Assembly (NCBI GenBank): GCA_963696545.1
Contig: CAVOKQ010000007.1
Location: 62,001 to 126,000, forward strand
Length of the DNA stretch: 64,000 nt
Reading direction: 5' to 3'
Source of the DNA: RPQJ01 sp963696545
GTDB lineage: Bacteria; Pseudomonadota; Gammaproteobacteria; Steroidobacterales; Steroidobacteraceae
Below are positions 8,428 to 16,345 of the stretch, one piece after another (within the stretch, counting starts at the first letter, position 1; every line of letters begins with the position of its first letter). The notes under the pieces were generated by a model. It saw only the letters and a program-made list of their open reading frames with translations. It did not search any database and had not been told where the DNA came from. A program made the position numbers and the translations under genes.

Positions 8428-8463
8428 TACGTTTCGACATACGCTTCGTGCTACGCTGCGCCC
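8428..8463 (+). promoter_or_regulatory. Three 12-bp direct repeats upstream of the toxin-antitoxin genes, probable operator
   Basis: TACG recurs at 8428, 8440 and 8452, exactly 12 bases apart, in units TACGTTTCGACA, TACGCTTCGTGC and TACGCTGCGCCC. The last unit ends at the antitoxin ATG. Ribbon-helix-helix antitoxins commonly bind short tandem sites in their own promoter, so autoregulation is likely. The surrounding 8398-8450 is also less GC-rich than the flanks, as expected for a promoter. Confidence 0.5.
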
Positions 8464-8781
8464 ATGACAGCACTTAGCCTACGGATGCCCGGGGAACTGG
8501 AGCGACGCCTCGACATGGAGGCCCGTCGGGCCGGCGTTCCGCGGTCGGAGATCGCCCGGACCGCGATCGAGGAGCTTCTCGATCGACGTGAACGCGAGCG
8601 CTATCTGGCGGCATTCGTAGCCGAAGCGCGCGCGACATACGGAGACGCGAGAATCCGCGAGGAGTCGCTCGCGCTTGCCGATGAGGCGCTGCCGCTCGAC
8701 AACGAGGCGCTCGAGGTCGCCGAGACGCTGCAGGCTCGCCGCCCGACGCGGGGTCGTGCGAAGCGCAAGGTCAACGCATGA
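8464..8781 (+). CDS. Ribbon-helix-helix antitoxin
   Basis: A 105-residue protein. Residues 1-45 form a CopG/MetJ-type ribbon-helix-helix: the strand TALSLRMPGELERRLD, then helices EARRAGVPRSEIARTAIEELLD. The rest is acidic and helical (AFVAEARATYGDARIREE and following), ending with a basic tail (RPTRGRAKRKV). That C-terminal part would be expected to bind and block the toxin. The ATG overlaps no other gene, and the 3' end overlaps the toxin start by four bases (ATGA), the classic coupled arrangement. Likely autorepressed through the repeats at 8428-8463. Confidence 0.85.
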   Translation: MTALSLRMPGELERRLDMEARRAGVPRSEIARTAIEELLDRRERERYLAAFVAEARATYGDARIREESLALADEALPLDNEALEVAETLQARRPTRGRAKRKVNA

Positions 8782-9119
8782 AACGCGGCGAGGTCTGGGT
8801 CGCGAACCTTAATCCCTCCCGCGGACGGGAAGTCGGCAAGGTACGGCCGGTCCTCGTGATCCAGAGCGACGCACTTGTCGCAGCAGGGTCCCCCACGATC
8901 GCCGTGCTGCCATTGACTACGCAGATCCAGCCCACGCTCAAGTTGCTTCGTATTCACCTGCCGCCGCGGGACCGGCTGCAGCAGGCCTGCCAGGTGCTCG
9001 TGGACCAGCCCCGCACGCTCGATCGACGCAGATTCGGGGACGGGCCGCTGACGCGGTTGACGGCTAGCGAGATGGACGCAGTGGAGCGCGGACTGCGTGT
9101 AGCGCTCGGGATGTATTGA
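8778..9119 (+). CDS. MazF/PemK-family toxin (endoribonuclease)
   Basis: A 113-residue protein with the family hallmarks: MKRGEVWVANLNPSRGREVGKVRPVLVIQSD at the N-terminus (shown to identify the strand and RPVLV motif), then PTIAVLPLTT and the QVLVDQPRTLDRRRF segment. MazF/PemK toxins are single-strand RNA endonucleases that cut cellular RNA when the antitoxin is lost. The conserved arginine in KVRPVLV and the threonine in PLTT are present, so the protein should be active. The cleavage sequence cannot be predicted. Its stop codon directly abuts the stop of serS on the other strand. Confidence 0.9.
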   Translation: MKRGEVWVANLNPSRGREVGKVRPVLVIQSDALVAAGSPTIAVLPLTTQIQPTLKLLRIHLPPRDRLQQACQVLVDQPRTLDRRRFGDGPLTRLTASEMDAVERGLRVALGMY

Positions 9120-10406
9120 TCACTGTGGAGCGTCGAGGCGCTCCGCCCCGCCCATGTACTTCCTGAGCGCCTCGGGCACGACCACGCCGCCGTCCGCCTG
9201 CTGGTAATTCTCCAGCACGGCCACGAGTGTGCGACCCACGGCCAGGCCCGAGCCATTCAAAGTGTGCACCGGTTCCGGCCTGCCCGTCGCCGGGTTGCGC
9301 CACCGCGCCTGCATGCGCCGCGCCTGGAACGCCTCGCAATTGCTGCACGAGGAAATCTCCCGGTACTTCTGCTGGCCAGGCAGCCAGACCTCGATATCGT
9401 AGGTCTTCGCGCTGCCGAAGCCCACGTCGCCACTGCACAGCGCAACGACGCGATACGGCAGGTTCAGGCCCTGCAGCACCTTCTCCGCGTTGCCGGTCAG
9501 CTCCTCGAGTGCCGCATACGAATCCTCGGGCCGCACGATGTGCACGAGCTCGACTTTCTCGAACTGGTGCTGCCGGATCATTCCGCGCGTGTCCTTACCG
9601 TACGAACCAGCCTCGGACCGGAAGCACGGCGTATGCGCGGCGTACTTGCGAGGCAGCGTGTTCGCTTCGAGGATCGACTCACGCGCGAGGTTCGTGACCG
9701 GCACCTCGGCCGTGGGGATCAGGAACAACTCCTGCTCACCGGACACGACGCGGAACAGGTCCGCTTCGAACTTCGGCAGCTGCCCGGTGCCCACCAGCGA
9801 CTGGCGTGCGACCAGGTACGGCGCATACACCTCGGTGTAGCCGTGTTGCGTCGTGTGCAGGTCCAGCATGTACTGGATCAACGCGCGGTGCAGCCGTGCC
9901 ACCCCGCCCTTCAGCACTACAAACCGCGCGCCCGAGATCTTGCCGGCCGCCTCGAAGTCGATCAGCGACAACTTGTCGCCGATCGCGACATGATCGAGCG
10001 GAGTGAAATCGAATTCCCGCGGCGTCCCCCAGCGGCGCACCTCGACATTCGCCGACTCATCGCGGCCCTCCGGCACGCTGTCGTGCAGCGTGTTCGGCAG
10101 GCCGAGCACGATCTCGTCGAACTCCGCTGCAGCCGCGGCCTGCTCTTTCTCGAGGCTCTCGAGCTTGCGTGCCAGCGCCTCACCCTCGGCCACAAGTGCG
10201 GTGATGTCCTCGCCCTTGCCCTTCGCCATGCCGACCTTCTTGGCGTGGGCGTTGCGGGCCGCACGCGTTTCATCGGCCGCGACCTGCGCGGTCTTCCGGC
10301 GCTCCTCGAGCGAGCGGAACCGCTCGACGTCCAGCACGAAGCCCCGGCGCGCGAGATTGCGGGCGATGGCTTCGGGATCGGTGCGGAGCAGCTTGGCGTC
10401 GAGCAT
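9120..10406 (-). CDS. serS: Serine--tRNA ligase
   Basis: A 428-residue class II aminoacyl-tRNA synthetase of standard length. The N-terminal coiled-coil arm that grips the long variable arm of tRNA-Ser runs over about residues 30-105 (LEERRKTAQVAADETRAAR and ALARKLESLEKEQAAAAAEF). Motif 2 is FRSEAGSYGKDTRGMIRQHQF and motif 3 is GSGLAVGRTLVAVLENYQ. It charges tRNA-Ser, and Sec tRNA where present, with serine in the cytoplasm. The start MLDAKLLRTDPE is the family's usual N-terminus. It lies downstream of rarA on the same strand, separated by a 23-bp perfect hairpin. Confidence 0.97.
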   Translation of the reverse strand: MLDAKLLRTDPEAIARNLARRGFVLDVERFRSLEERRKTAQVAADETRAARNAHAKKVGMAKGKGEDITALVAEGEALARKLESLEKEQAAAAAEFDEIVLGLPNTLHDSVPEGRDESANVEVRRWGTPREFDFTPLDHVAIGDKLSLIDFEAAGKISGARFVVLKGGVARLHRALIQYMLDLHTTQHGYTEVYAPYLVARQSLVGTGQLPKFEADLFRVVSGEQELFLIPTAEVPVTNLARESILEANTLPRKYAAHTPCFRSEAGSYGKDTRGMIRQHQFEKVELVHIVRPEDSYAALEELTGNAEKVLQGLNLPYRVVALCSGDVGFGSAKTYDIEVWLPGQQKYREISSCSNCEAFQARRMQARWRNPATGRPEPVHTLNGSGLAVGRTLVAVLENYQQADGGVVVPEALRKYMGGAERLDAPQ

Positions 10407-10464
10407 GATCTGGTCGTCCTGGGCGCGAATGCATCTGCAAAGGGAGGTGAATTGTACGGGAAAC

Positions 10465-10514
10465 AGGGGACATTCTGGATTTCCGCGGTGGCGCGGAAAT
10501 CCAGAATGTCCCCT
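10465..10514. repeat. Perfect 23-bp inverted repeat with a 4-base loop, REP-like
   Basis: Arms 10465-10487 and 10492-10514 are exact reverse complements around GTGG; each contains GGGGACATTCTGG. The right arm ends inside the rarA stop codon, so the element begins where the gene ends. It resembles the dispersed palindromic (REP/BIME type) elements of many proteobacteria. It has no T-run, so it is not a standard terminator, though it may protect the rarA mRNA 3' end. Confidence 0.75.
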
Positions 10515-11799
10515 ATTTCCGCCGCGCGAGTGCCTCGCGGATCTTGATCTCGAGCCCGCGGTCAACGGGATCGTAATAGCGCACGGGCGTCATCTCGTCC
10601 GGGAAGTACTTCTCGCCGACGGCGTACGCATCCGGCTCGTCGTGCGCGTAGCGGTAGCCCTTGCCGTAGCCGAGGCCTTTCATCAGGCCTGTCGGCGCGT
10701 TACGCAGCCGCAGCGGCACGTCGAGAGTCCCGTTCTGCTTCGCATCGTGCATCGCCGCACCGAACGCGACATAGACGGCGTTGCTCTTCGCCGCACACGC
10801 CATGAACACGACGGCCTGCGCGATCGCGAGCTCGCCCTCGGGGCTGCCGAGCCGCTCGTACGTTTCGCAGGCCTGCAGCGCGAGCGCGAGCGCTCGTGGA
10901 TCCGCATTGCCGATATCCTCGGACGCCATCCGCAGCACGCGACGCGCTATGTAGCGCGGGTCGCAGCCACCATCGAGCATGCGACAGAGCCAGTACAGCG
11001 CGGCATCCGGATCCGTGCCGCGCACCGCCTTGTGCAGCGCCGAGATCTGGTCGTAGAACTGCTCGCCCTTCTTGTCGAAGCGTCGGTAGCCACCGGCCGA
11101 AACCTCAGCCGCGATCGCGTCGGTAATCTTGCCCTCGCCTGCCCGGGCCAGTTCGAGCGCGATCTCGAGCAGGTTGAGCGCGCGTCGCGCATCTCCATCC
11201 GCGGCACGCGCGAGCGTCTCGAACGCGTCGGCATCGATCGTGACGCGCCCCGCCACCGCGGCCGCCTCGTGCTCGAGCGCGCGCTGCAGCACCACCTTGA
11301 CATCATCCGCCGTCAGCGATCGCAGCACGTACACGCGGGCCCGCGACAGCAGTGCGCTGTTGATCTCGAACGACGGGTTCTCGGTCGTCGCACCAATGAA
11401 GCACACGGTGCCGTCCTCGACGAACGGCAGGAACGCGTCCTGCTGCGACTTGTTGAATCGGTGCACCTCGTCGAGGAACAGCACGGTCTGCCGCCCCGAT
11501 TCACGACGCAGCACCTGCGCCTGCTCCACCACGGCCCGCACGTCCTTCACACCCGCCATCACGGCGGAGAGCGCGACGAACTCTGCGTCGCACGTGCGCG
11601 CGACGAGCCGCGCGAGCGTGGTCTTGCCGGTGCCGGGAGGGCCCCACAGCAGCATCGAATGCAGGCTCCGGCCCTCGAGCATGCGCCGCAGTGGCTTGCC
11701 GGGTGCGAGCAGGTGCGACTGCCCGACGAAATCGTCGAGACTCGACGGACGCATGCGGTCCGCGAGCGGACGCCAGCCTGCGTCGGACGGCGCGTTCAT
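10513..11799 (-). CDS. rarA: Replication-associated recombination protein A (AAA+ ATPase)
   Basis: A 428-residue MgsA/RarA-type clamp-loader-like ATPase. It shows RMRPSSLDDFVGQSHLL, Walker A GPPGTGKTTLA (about residues 52-62), Walker B LFLDEVHRFNKSQQDAFLP, sensor I IGATTENPSFE and arginine-finger region SRARVYVL. The C-terminal tetramerisation part (EDIGNADPRAL and KGYRYAHDEP) is intact. RarA acts at stalled replication forks. The ATG at 11799 overlaps the stop of the VanZ-like gene by one base pattern (ATGA). In Escherichia coli it also lies between lolA and serS. Confidence 0.96.
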   Translation of the reverse strand: MNAPSDAGWRPLADRMRPSSLDDFVGQSHLLAPGKPLRRMLEGRSLHSMLLWGPPGTGKTTLARLVARTCDAEFVALSAVMAGVKDVRAVVEQAQVLRRESGRQTVLFLDEVHRFNKSQQDAFLPFVEDGTVCFIGATTENPSFEINSALLSRARVYVLRSLTADDVKVVLQRALEHEAAAVAGRVTIDADAFETLARAADGDARRALNLLEIALELARAGEGKITDAIAAEVSAGGYRRFDKKGEQFYDQISALHKAVRGTDPDAALYWLCRMLDGGCDPRYIARRVLRMASEDIGNADPRALALALQACETYERLGSPEGELAIAQAVVFMACAAKSNAVYVAFGAAMHDAKQNGTLDVPLRLRNAPTGLMKGLGYGKGYRYAHDEPDAYAVGEKYFPDEMTPVRYYDPVDRGLEIKIREALARRK

Positions 11800-12179
11800 C
11801 ACCGTGCCAGCCACGCCTCGACCCTGAGCGCCCAATGGCCAGTCAGGCCGAGCGCGACTGCGAGACCGACGAAGATACCGAGCGTGTTTGCGAGCATGTC
11901 GAGCGCCTCGGCGGACCGGCCGACATTCATGACACCCTGCAGCACTTCGATCGACAGGCCGAGCGCCAGCAGTCCGCAGACGACCACCCAGTAGCGCTCG
12001 CGCGCCACGAGGCCGGTAAACCACAATGACAGCAGGAGATATGTGCTGAAGTGCTCGAGCTTGTCGAAATTGTTCGGCATGCTCGGCCCGAAATTCGGCT
12101 GCAGGCACGCGAAGATCACCGCAGCCAGCAGGACCGCGCTGATCGCGACCCAGAAGCGCCGATATCGCAGCGGCAGCAT
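11799..12179 (-). CDS. VanZ-like small membrane protein
   Basis: A 126-residue protein with four hydrophobic segments. The motif KLEHFSTYLLLSLWF and the later EVLQGVMNVGRSAEALDMLANTLGIF fit the VanZ-like family (conserved K-x-x-H-F-x-x-Y and E-x-x-Q-x-x-x-x-x-R-x-x-x-x-x-D-x-x-x-N). The function of chromosomal VanZ-like proteins outside glycopeptide-resistance clusters is unclear. It sits between lolA and rarA, a place where Escherichia coli has no gene, and overlaps the rarA start, so it belongs to the lolA-rarA transcript. Confidence 0.75.
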   Translation of the reverse strand: MLPLRYRRFWVAISAVLLAAVIFACLQPNFGPSMPNNFDKLEHFSTYLLLSLWFTGLVARERYWVVVCGLLALGLSIEVLQGVMNVGRSAEALDMLANTLGIFVGLAVALGLTGHWALRVEAWLAR

Positions 12180-12185
12180 CGTTGC

Positions 12186-12830
12186 CTAGGGCTTCGCGTC
12201 GCCGATGACGTCGGCACCCTTCGGCGGCTCGAACCTGAACAAGCTCGCGTCCAGCTTGATGTTGCGCCGGACGTTGCTGAAGTCGAGTGCGGTCGTCTGT
12301 CCGAGCTTGTCCGCGAGTTCCATCGCCGCGAGATCCCCGGCGGCATTGAAGCCGAGGCTCACCTGCTCGAAGTCGGTCGCGCGATCCTTCGGCACCAGCC
12401 GGCACCAGGTCCACTTGCCGTCCGTCTGGCACGGACCGCCGGTGAAGCTCGCGCCGACCTTGCCCGCGCCCGACAGCAGCATCGCGGGCGTCGAACCGAG
12501 CCCGGCCTGCAACGGCCGCACGGTCACCTGCGCCAGGTCGCTGTCGTACAGCCACAGCTTGCGCCCATCGGCGACGATCACCTGCACGTACGGCTCCCGG
12601 TAGTCCCAGCGGAACCGGTCAGGCCGCGAGATCGACAGCTTGCCGGTCGCGCGACTCGTGATCTGTCCTTCGCGACTGCGCACCACCTGCACGAAATCGG
12701 CCGAGAGCGTCTTCAACGAACCGAGGTATTGCTCGACGCGTGCGACTGCATCGTCGGCCGCGGCGGCCGACATGCCGGCCAACAACAGCAGGCCGCCGAG
12801 CAGGCCGAGGCGCAAGCTGAGCGCACGCAC
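12186..12830 (-). CDS. lolA: Outer-membrane lipoprotein carrier protein LolA
   Basis: A 214-residue periplasmic chaperone with a signal peptide (LGLLGGLLLLAGMSAAAA). The mature part shows the family pattern LKTLSADFVQVV, GKLSISRPDRFRWDYREPYVQ (in part), VADGRKLWLYDSDLAQVTV and, near the C-terminus, TALDFSNVRRN with DASLFRFEPPKGADVI. LolA accepts lipoproteins from LolCDE and carries them to LolB. A pair of cysteines (GPCQTDGKWTWC) in the middle is extra and could form a disulfide. The start is a GTG six bases after ftsK ends, so both genes are co-transcribed as in enteric bacteria. Confidence 0.93.
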   Translation of the reverse strand: MRALSLRLGLLGGLLLLAGMSAAAADDAVARVEQYLGSLKTLSADFVQVVRSREGQITSRATGKLSISRPDRFRWDYREPYVQVIVADGRKLWLYDSDLAQVTVRPLQAGLGSTPAMLLSGAGKVGASFTGGPCQTDGKWTWCRLVPKDRATDFEQVSLGFNAAGDLAAMELADKLGQTTALDFSNVRRNIKLDASLFRFEPPKGADVIGDAKP

Positions 12831-12835
12831 CAGGA

Positions 12836-15154
12836 TCAGTCCGCTTCCGGCGGCGGCGGCGCGAGCACCTCGCGGCTGCCGTTCGACTGCAGCGGACCCA
12901 CGAGCCCCGCCGCTTCCATCGCCTCGATCATCCGCGCGGCGCGGTTGTAGCCGATCTTGAGCCGTCGCTGGACGCCCGAGATCGAGGCCTTGCGGCTCTC
13001 GGTCACGATCTTCACCGCCTCGTCGTAGAGTGGATCCTGCTCGGGATCGCCGCCGCCCTCCTCGCCATTGCCCGACTCGCCGGGCAGGCCCGGGATCGGT
13101 GCGGACGGCCCCTCGAGGATCTCGTCCAGATACACTGGCGGACTCATCGCCTTCAACCGGCCAACGACTCGATGCACCTCCGCATCGGACACGAACGCAC
13201 CGTGCACGCGCACCGGCAGCGACGTGCCGGGCTGCAGGAACAGCATGTCGCCATGTCCGAGCAGCGCCTCGGCACCGCTCTGGTCAAGGATCGTGCGCGA
13301 ATCCACCTTCGCGGAAACCTGGAATGCGATGCGGGTCGGGATGTTCGCCTTGATCAGGCCGGTGATGACGTCGACCGACGGGCGTTGCGTGGCCAGGATC
13401 AGGTGGATGCCCGACGCGCGCGCCTTCTGCGCGAGCCGCGCGATCAGCTCCTCGACCTTCTTGCCGACGATCATCATCAGGTCCGCAAGTTCGTCCACGA
13501 CGACGACGATGAACGGCAGCGGCTCGAGCACCGGCACCGAATCCGGATCGCCGCCCGGCGGCAGCCGCTTCATCTCGATCGGGTCGCGCATCGGCGTGCC
13601 GGCGTCCGCAAGTTCCTTCACCTTGCGATTGAACCCGGCGAGGTTGCGCACGCCCGCGGCGGCCATCAGCTGGTAGCGGCGTTCCATCTCGGCCACGCAC
13701 CAGCGCAGCGCGTTCGCCGCCTGCTTCATGTCGGTCACGACCGGCACCAGCAGGTGCGGAATCCCCTCGTACACCGAGAGTTCCAGCATCTTCGGGTCGA
13801 TCATGATCATCCGGACCTGCTCGGCCGACGACTTGTACAGCAGCGACAGCACCATCGCATTTATGGCCGTCGACTTGCCCGAACCCGTCGTGCCGCCCAC
13901 CAGCAGGTGCGGCATGCGCGCGAGATCGGCCACCACCGGGTTGCCGCCGATGTCCTTGCCGAGCACCAGCGCGATCGGGGAGGCCATGTCGTCGTAGGCC
14001 TTCGACTTGATGATCTCGCCTAGCGTCACGATCTCGCGCGCCTCGTTCGGGATCTCGAGGCCCATCGTCGACTTGCCCGGGATGATCTCGACCACGCGCA
14101 CGCTCACTGCGGACAGCGAGCGCGCCAGGTCCTTCGCAAGATGCGAGATCTGCGCGACCTTCACGCCCGGCGCGGGCCGGAGCTCAAAACGCGTAATCAC
14201 CGGACCCGGGTGCACCTCGACGACCTCGGCCTCGACGCCGAAGTCGCGGAGCTTCAACTCGACGAGTCGCGACATCGCCTCGAGCGCCTCGGGCGAATAG
14301 CCGCCCAGTCGCGGCGGCGCGTCGTCGAGCAGCGAGAGCGCAGGCAACTCGGTGGAGCCCGGGCGCTCGAACATCGACACCTGCTTTTCCTTCTCGACGC
14401 GCTCGCTCTTCTCGACCTTCGGCGCAATCGCCTCGATCTTCGGCGGCTTGCGCTCGGCGGCCTTCTTCTGCTCCTCGCGCACGACTTCCTGTCGCGCCTG
14501 CTTCACCTCGCGCCCGACCTTCTGGTCCTGGGCAGTGGCGATGCGCCCCTTGATCCAGGCGATTCCGTCGAGCACACCGCGCCCGATGCGGTCCATCACG
14601 TTCAGCCACGAAATGCCGGTGAACAGCGACACTGAACCGAGCCAGACGGCGAGCAGCAGCAGCGTTGCGCCGAGGAAGCTCAGCGACTTCGCGAGCCCGT
14701 CGCCGACCAGCGCGCCGAGCAACCCGCCCGCGGTGTTCGGCAGCGACCCAACGGAGAAATGCAGCGTCGCGAGGCCGCAGCTGCTCGCGAGCGCCAGCAC
14801 GAACCCGACGCCGCGGATCGCAGTGGTCCGGCGGTCGATCGGCTCCTGGCTGCGCCGCTCCTGGAACAGCGCCCAGCCGGCGAAGCCGAGCATGATCGGG
14901 AACAGGAATGCCGGCGCGCCGAACAGCACGAAGAACAGGTCCGACAGCCACGCCCCGAACGGGCCAATCAGGTTCGTGACCGGACCGGGCTGGCCGGTCG
15001 ACGAGAAGGCCGGATCGGCGCGGTCGTAGGTGACGAGCGCCACCAGCAGGATCAGGCCGAGGGCGCCGAAGATCCACAGAGCACTCTCGCGGAGTCCGCG
15101 CGCGACGCTGGCCGATGCGACCGTGGTCTCGCGCTTCGATTCAGTTCGGGCCAC
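12836..15154 (-). CDS. ftsK: DNA translocase FtsK
   Basis: A 772-residue protein, the short form common outside enteric bacteria. Four transmembrane helices occupy residues about 25-185, then a basic linker (VKQARQEVVREEQKKAAERK). The motor has the FtsK alpha/beta parts with PGPVITRFELRPAPGVK, Walker A GTTGSGKST and Walker B IVVVVDELADLMM. The C-terminal winged-helix gamma domain (DPLYDEAVKIVTESRKAS and YNRAARMIEAMEAAGLVGP) reads KOPS and activates XerD at dif. It pumps DNA at the division septum. The start is a GTG with AGGTGA ahead of it. Divergent from trxB, as in Escherichia coli, but lrp is absent between them. Confidence 0.96.
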   Translation of the reverse strand: MARTESKRETTVASASVARGLRESALWIFGALGLILLVALVTYDRADPAFSSTGQPGPVTNLIGPFGAWLSDLFFVLFGAPAFLFPIMLGFAGWALFQERRSQEPIDRRTTAIRGVGFVLALASSCGLATLHFSVGSLPNTAGGLLGALVGDGLAKSLSFLGATLLLLAVWLGSVSLFTGISWLNVMDRIGRGVLDGIAWIKGRIATAQDQKVGREVKQARQEVVREEQKKAAERKPPKIEAIAPKVEKSERVEKEKQVSMFERPGSTELPALSLLDDAPPRLGGYSPEALEAMSRLVELKLRDFGVEAEVVEVHPGPVITRFELRPAPGVKVAQISHLAKDLARSLSAVSVRVVEIIPGKSTMGLEIPNEAREIVTLGEIIKSKAYDDMASPIALVLGKDIGGNPVVADLARMPHLLVGGTTGSGKSTAINAMVLSLLYKSSAEQVRMIMIDPKMLELSVYEGIPHLLVPVVTDMKQAANALRWCVAEMERRYQLMAAAGVRNLAGFNRKVKELADAGTPMRDPIEMKRLPPGGDPDSVPVLEPLPFIVVVVDELADLMMIVGKKVEELIARLAQKARASGIHLILATQRPSVDVITGLIKANIPTRIAFQVSAKVDSRTILDQSGAEALLGHGDMLFLQPGTSLPVRVHGAFVSDAEVHRVVGRLKAMSPPVYLDEILEGPSAPIPGLPGESGNGEEGGGDPEQDPLYDEAVKIVTESRKASISGVQRRLKIGYNRAARMIEAMEAAGLVGPLQSNGSREVLAPPPPEAD

Positions 15155-15354
15155 CAGAGATCACCTGAAAGCTCAATACTTTCGCGTAAGCGTATGAAGT
15201 TGCGCAGATTACCGGGATGGCTCGGCGGGCGCCACAGCGCCGGGCAGACCGGCCGGCGGCGGCTCCACGGCGGGCGCTTTGCCGTACGGCGGGTAGTTGC
15301 TTACCATGCCGCGCCCCACCCGGACGCGACGCGCCAACGAGCGAGGAAGTATAC

Positions 15355-16320
15355 ATGAGCGATCCCCGTCACTCGCGGCTGATCATCCTCGGTTCCGGAC
15401 CGGCCGGTTACGCGGCCGCGGTGTATTCGGCGCGCGCCAACCGCAACCCGCTGCTGCTGACCGGCATGGAGCAGGGCGGCCAGCTGATGACGACCACCGA
15501 GGTCGACAACTGGCCGGGCGACCCGCACGGCCTCACGGGCCCCGGCCTGATGGAGCGCATGCGCGAGCACGCCGAACGCTTCCACACCGAGATCCTGATG
15601 GACCACATCAACGAGGTGGACTTCAAGCGCCGCCCGCTGCTGCTGAAGGGCGACCGCGGCGACTACACCTGCGACGCCCTGATCATTGCGACCGGTGCGA
15701 GCGCCCGCTACCTGGGGCTCGACTCCGAGCAGGCGTTCCGCGGCCGCGGTGTGTCGGCCTGCGCGACCTGCGACGGTTTCTTCTTCCGCGGCCAGCGTGT
15801 CGCAGTGATCGGCGGCGGCAACACGGCCGTCGAGGAAGCGCTGTACCTCTCGAACATCGCCTCGCACGTCACGCTGGTGCATCGACGCGACAAGCTGCGC
15901 AGCGAGAAGATCCTGCAGGACCGCCTGTTCGAGCGGCAGAAGGCCGGCGTGGTCGACATCGTCTGGAACCACGCGGTCGAGGACGTGCTCGGCGACGACA
16001 CCGGCGTCACGGGTGTGCGCGTGGCGGCGACGGACGGCTCGGGCAAGCGCGACATCGCGGTCGCCGGTGTGTTCATCGCGGTTGGGCACACGCCGAACAC
16101 GCAGATCTTCGCAGGCCAACTCGAGATGAAGGGCGGCTACATCACGGTGAAGTCAGGTACCGAAGGCGGCGCTACCGGGACCAGCGTGCCGGGCGTCTTC
16201 GCTGCGGGTGACGTGGCGGACCACGTGTACAGGCAGGCAGTCACGTCGGCCGGTACCGGTTGCATGGCCGCGCTCGACGCCGACAAATACCTGGAACAGC
16301 TGGACGCCGGTTCGCACTGA
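15355..16320 (+). CDS. trxB: Thioredoxin-disulfide reductase
   Basis: A 321-residue flavoprotein of standard length. It has the FAD-binding GSGPAGYAAAVYSARA, the redox-active CATC in VSACATCDGFFF (about residues 136-139), the NADPH-binding GGGNTAVEEALYL and the final FAD motif GVFAAGDVADHVYRQAVTSAG. It passes electrons from NADPH to thioredoxin in the cytoplasm. The ATG is preceded by GAGGAAG. In Escherichia coli cydDC and aat follow; here a GNAT-like gene and aat follow within the same strand. Confidence 0.97.
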   Translation: MSDPRHSRLIILGSGPAGYAAAVYSARANRNPLLLTGMEQGGQLMTTTEVDNWPGDPHGLTGPGLMERMREHAERFHTEILMDHINEVDFKRRPLLLKGDRGDYTCDALIIATGASARYLGLDSEQAFRGRGVSACATCDGFFFRGQRVAVIGGGNTAVEEALYLSNIASHVTLVHRRDKLRSEKILQDRLFERQKAGVVDIVWNHAVEDVLGDDTGVTGVRVAATDGSGKRDIAVAGVFIAVGHTPNTQIFAGQLEMKGGYITVKSGTEGGATGTSVPGVFAAGDVADHVYRQAVTSAGTGCMAALDADKYLEQLDAGSH

Positions 16321-16345
16321 GCAACGGGCCCCGCGCCCGATACTC

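Noticed and set aside
10003..11994. A 663-codon plus-strand frame across serS and rarA
   Set aside because: Passes through the intergenic hairpin and is antisense to two well-supported genes.
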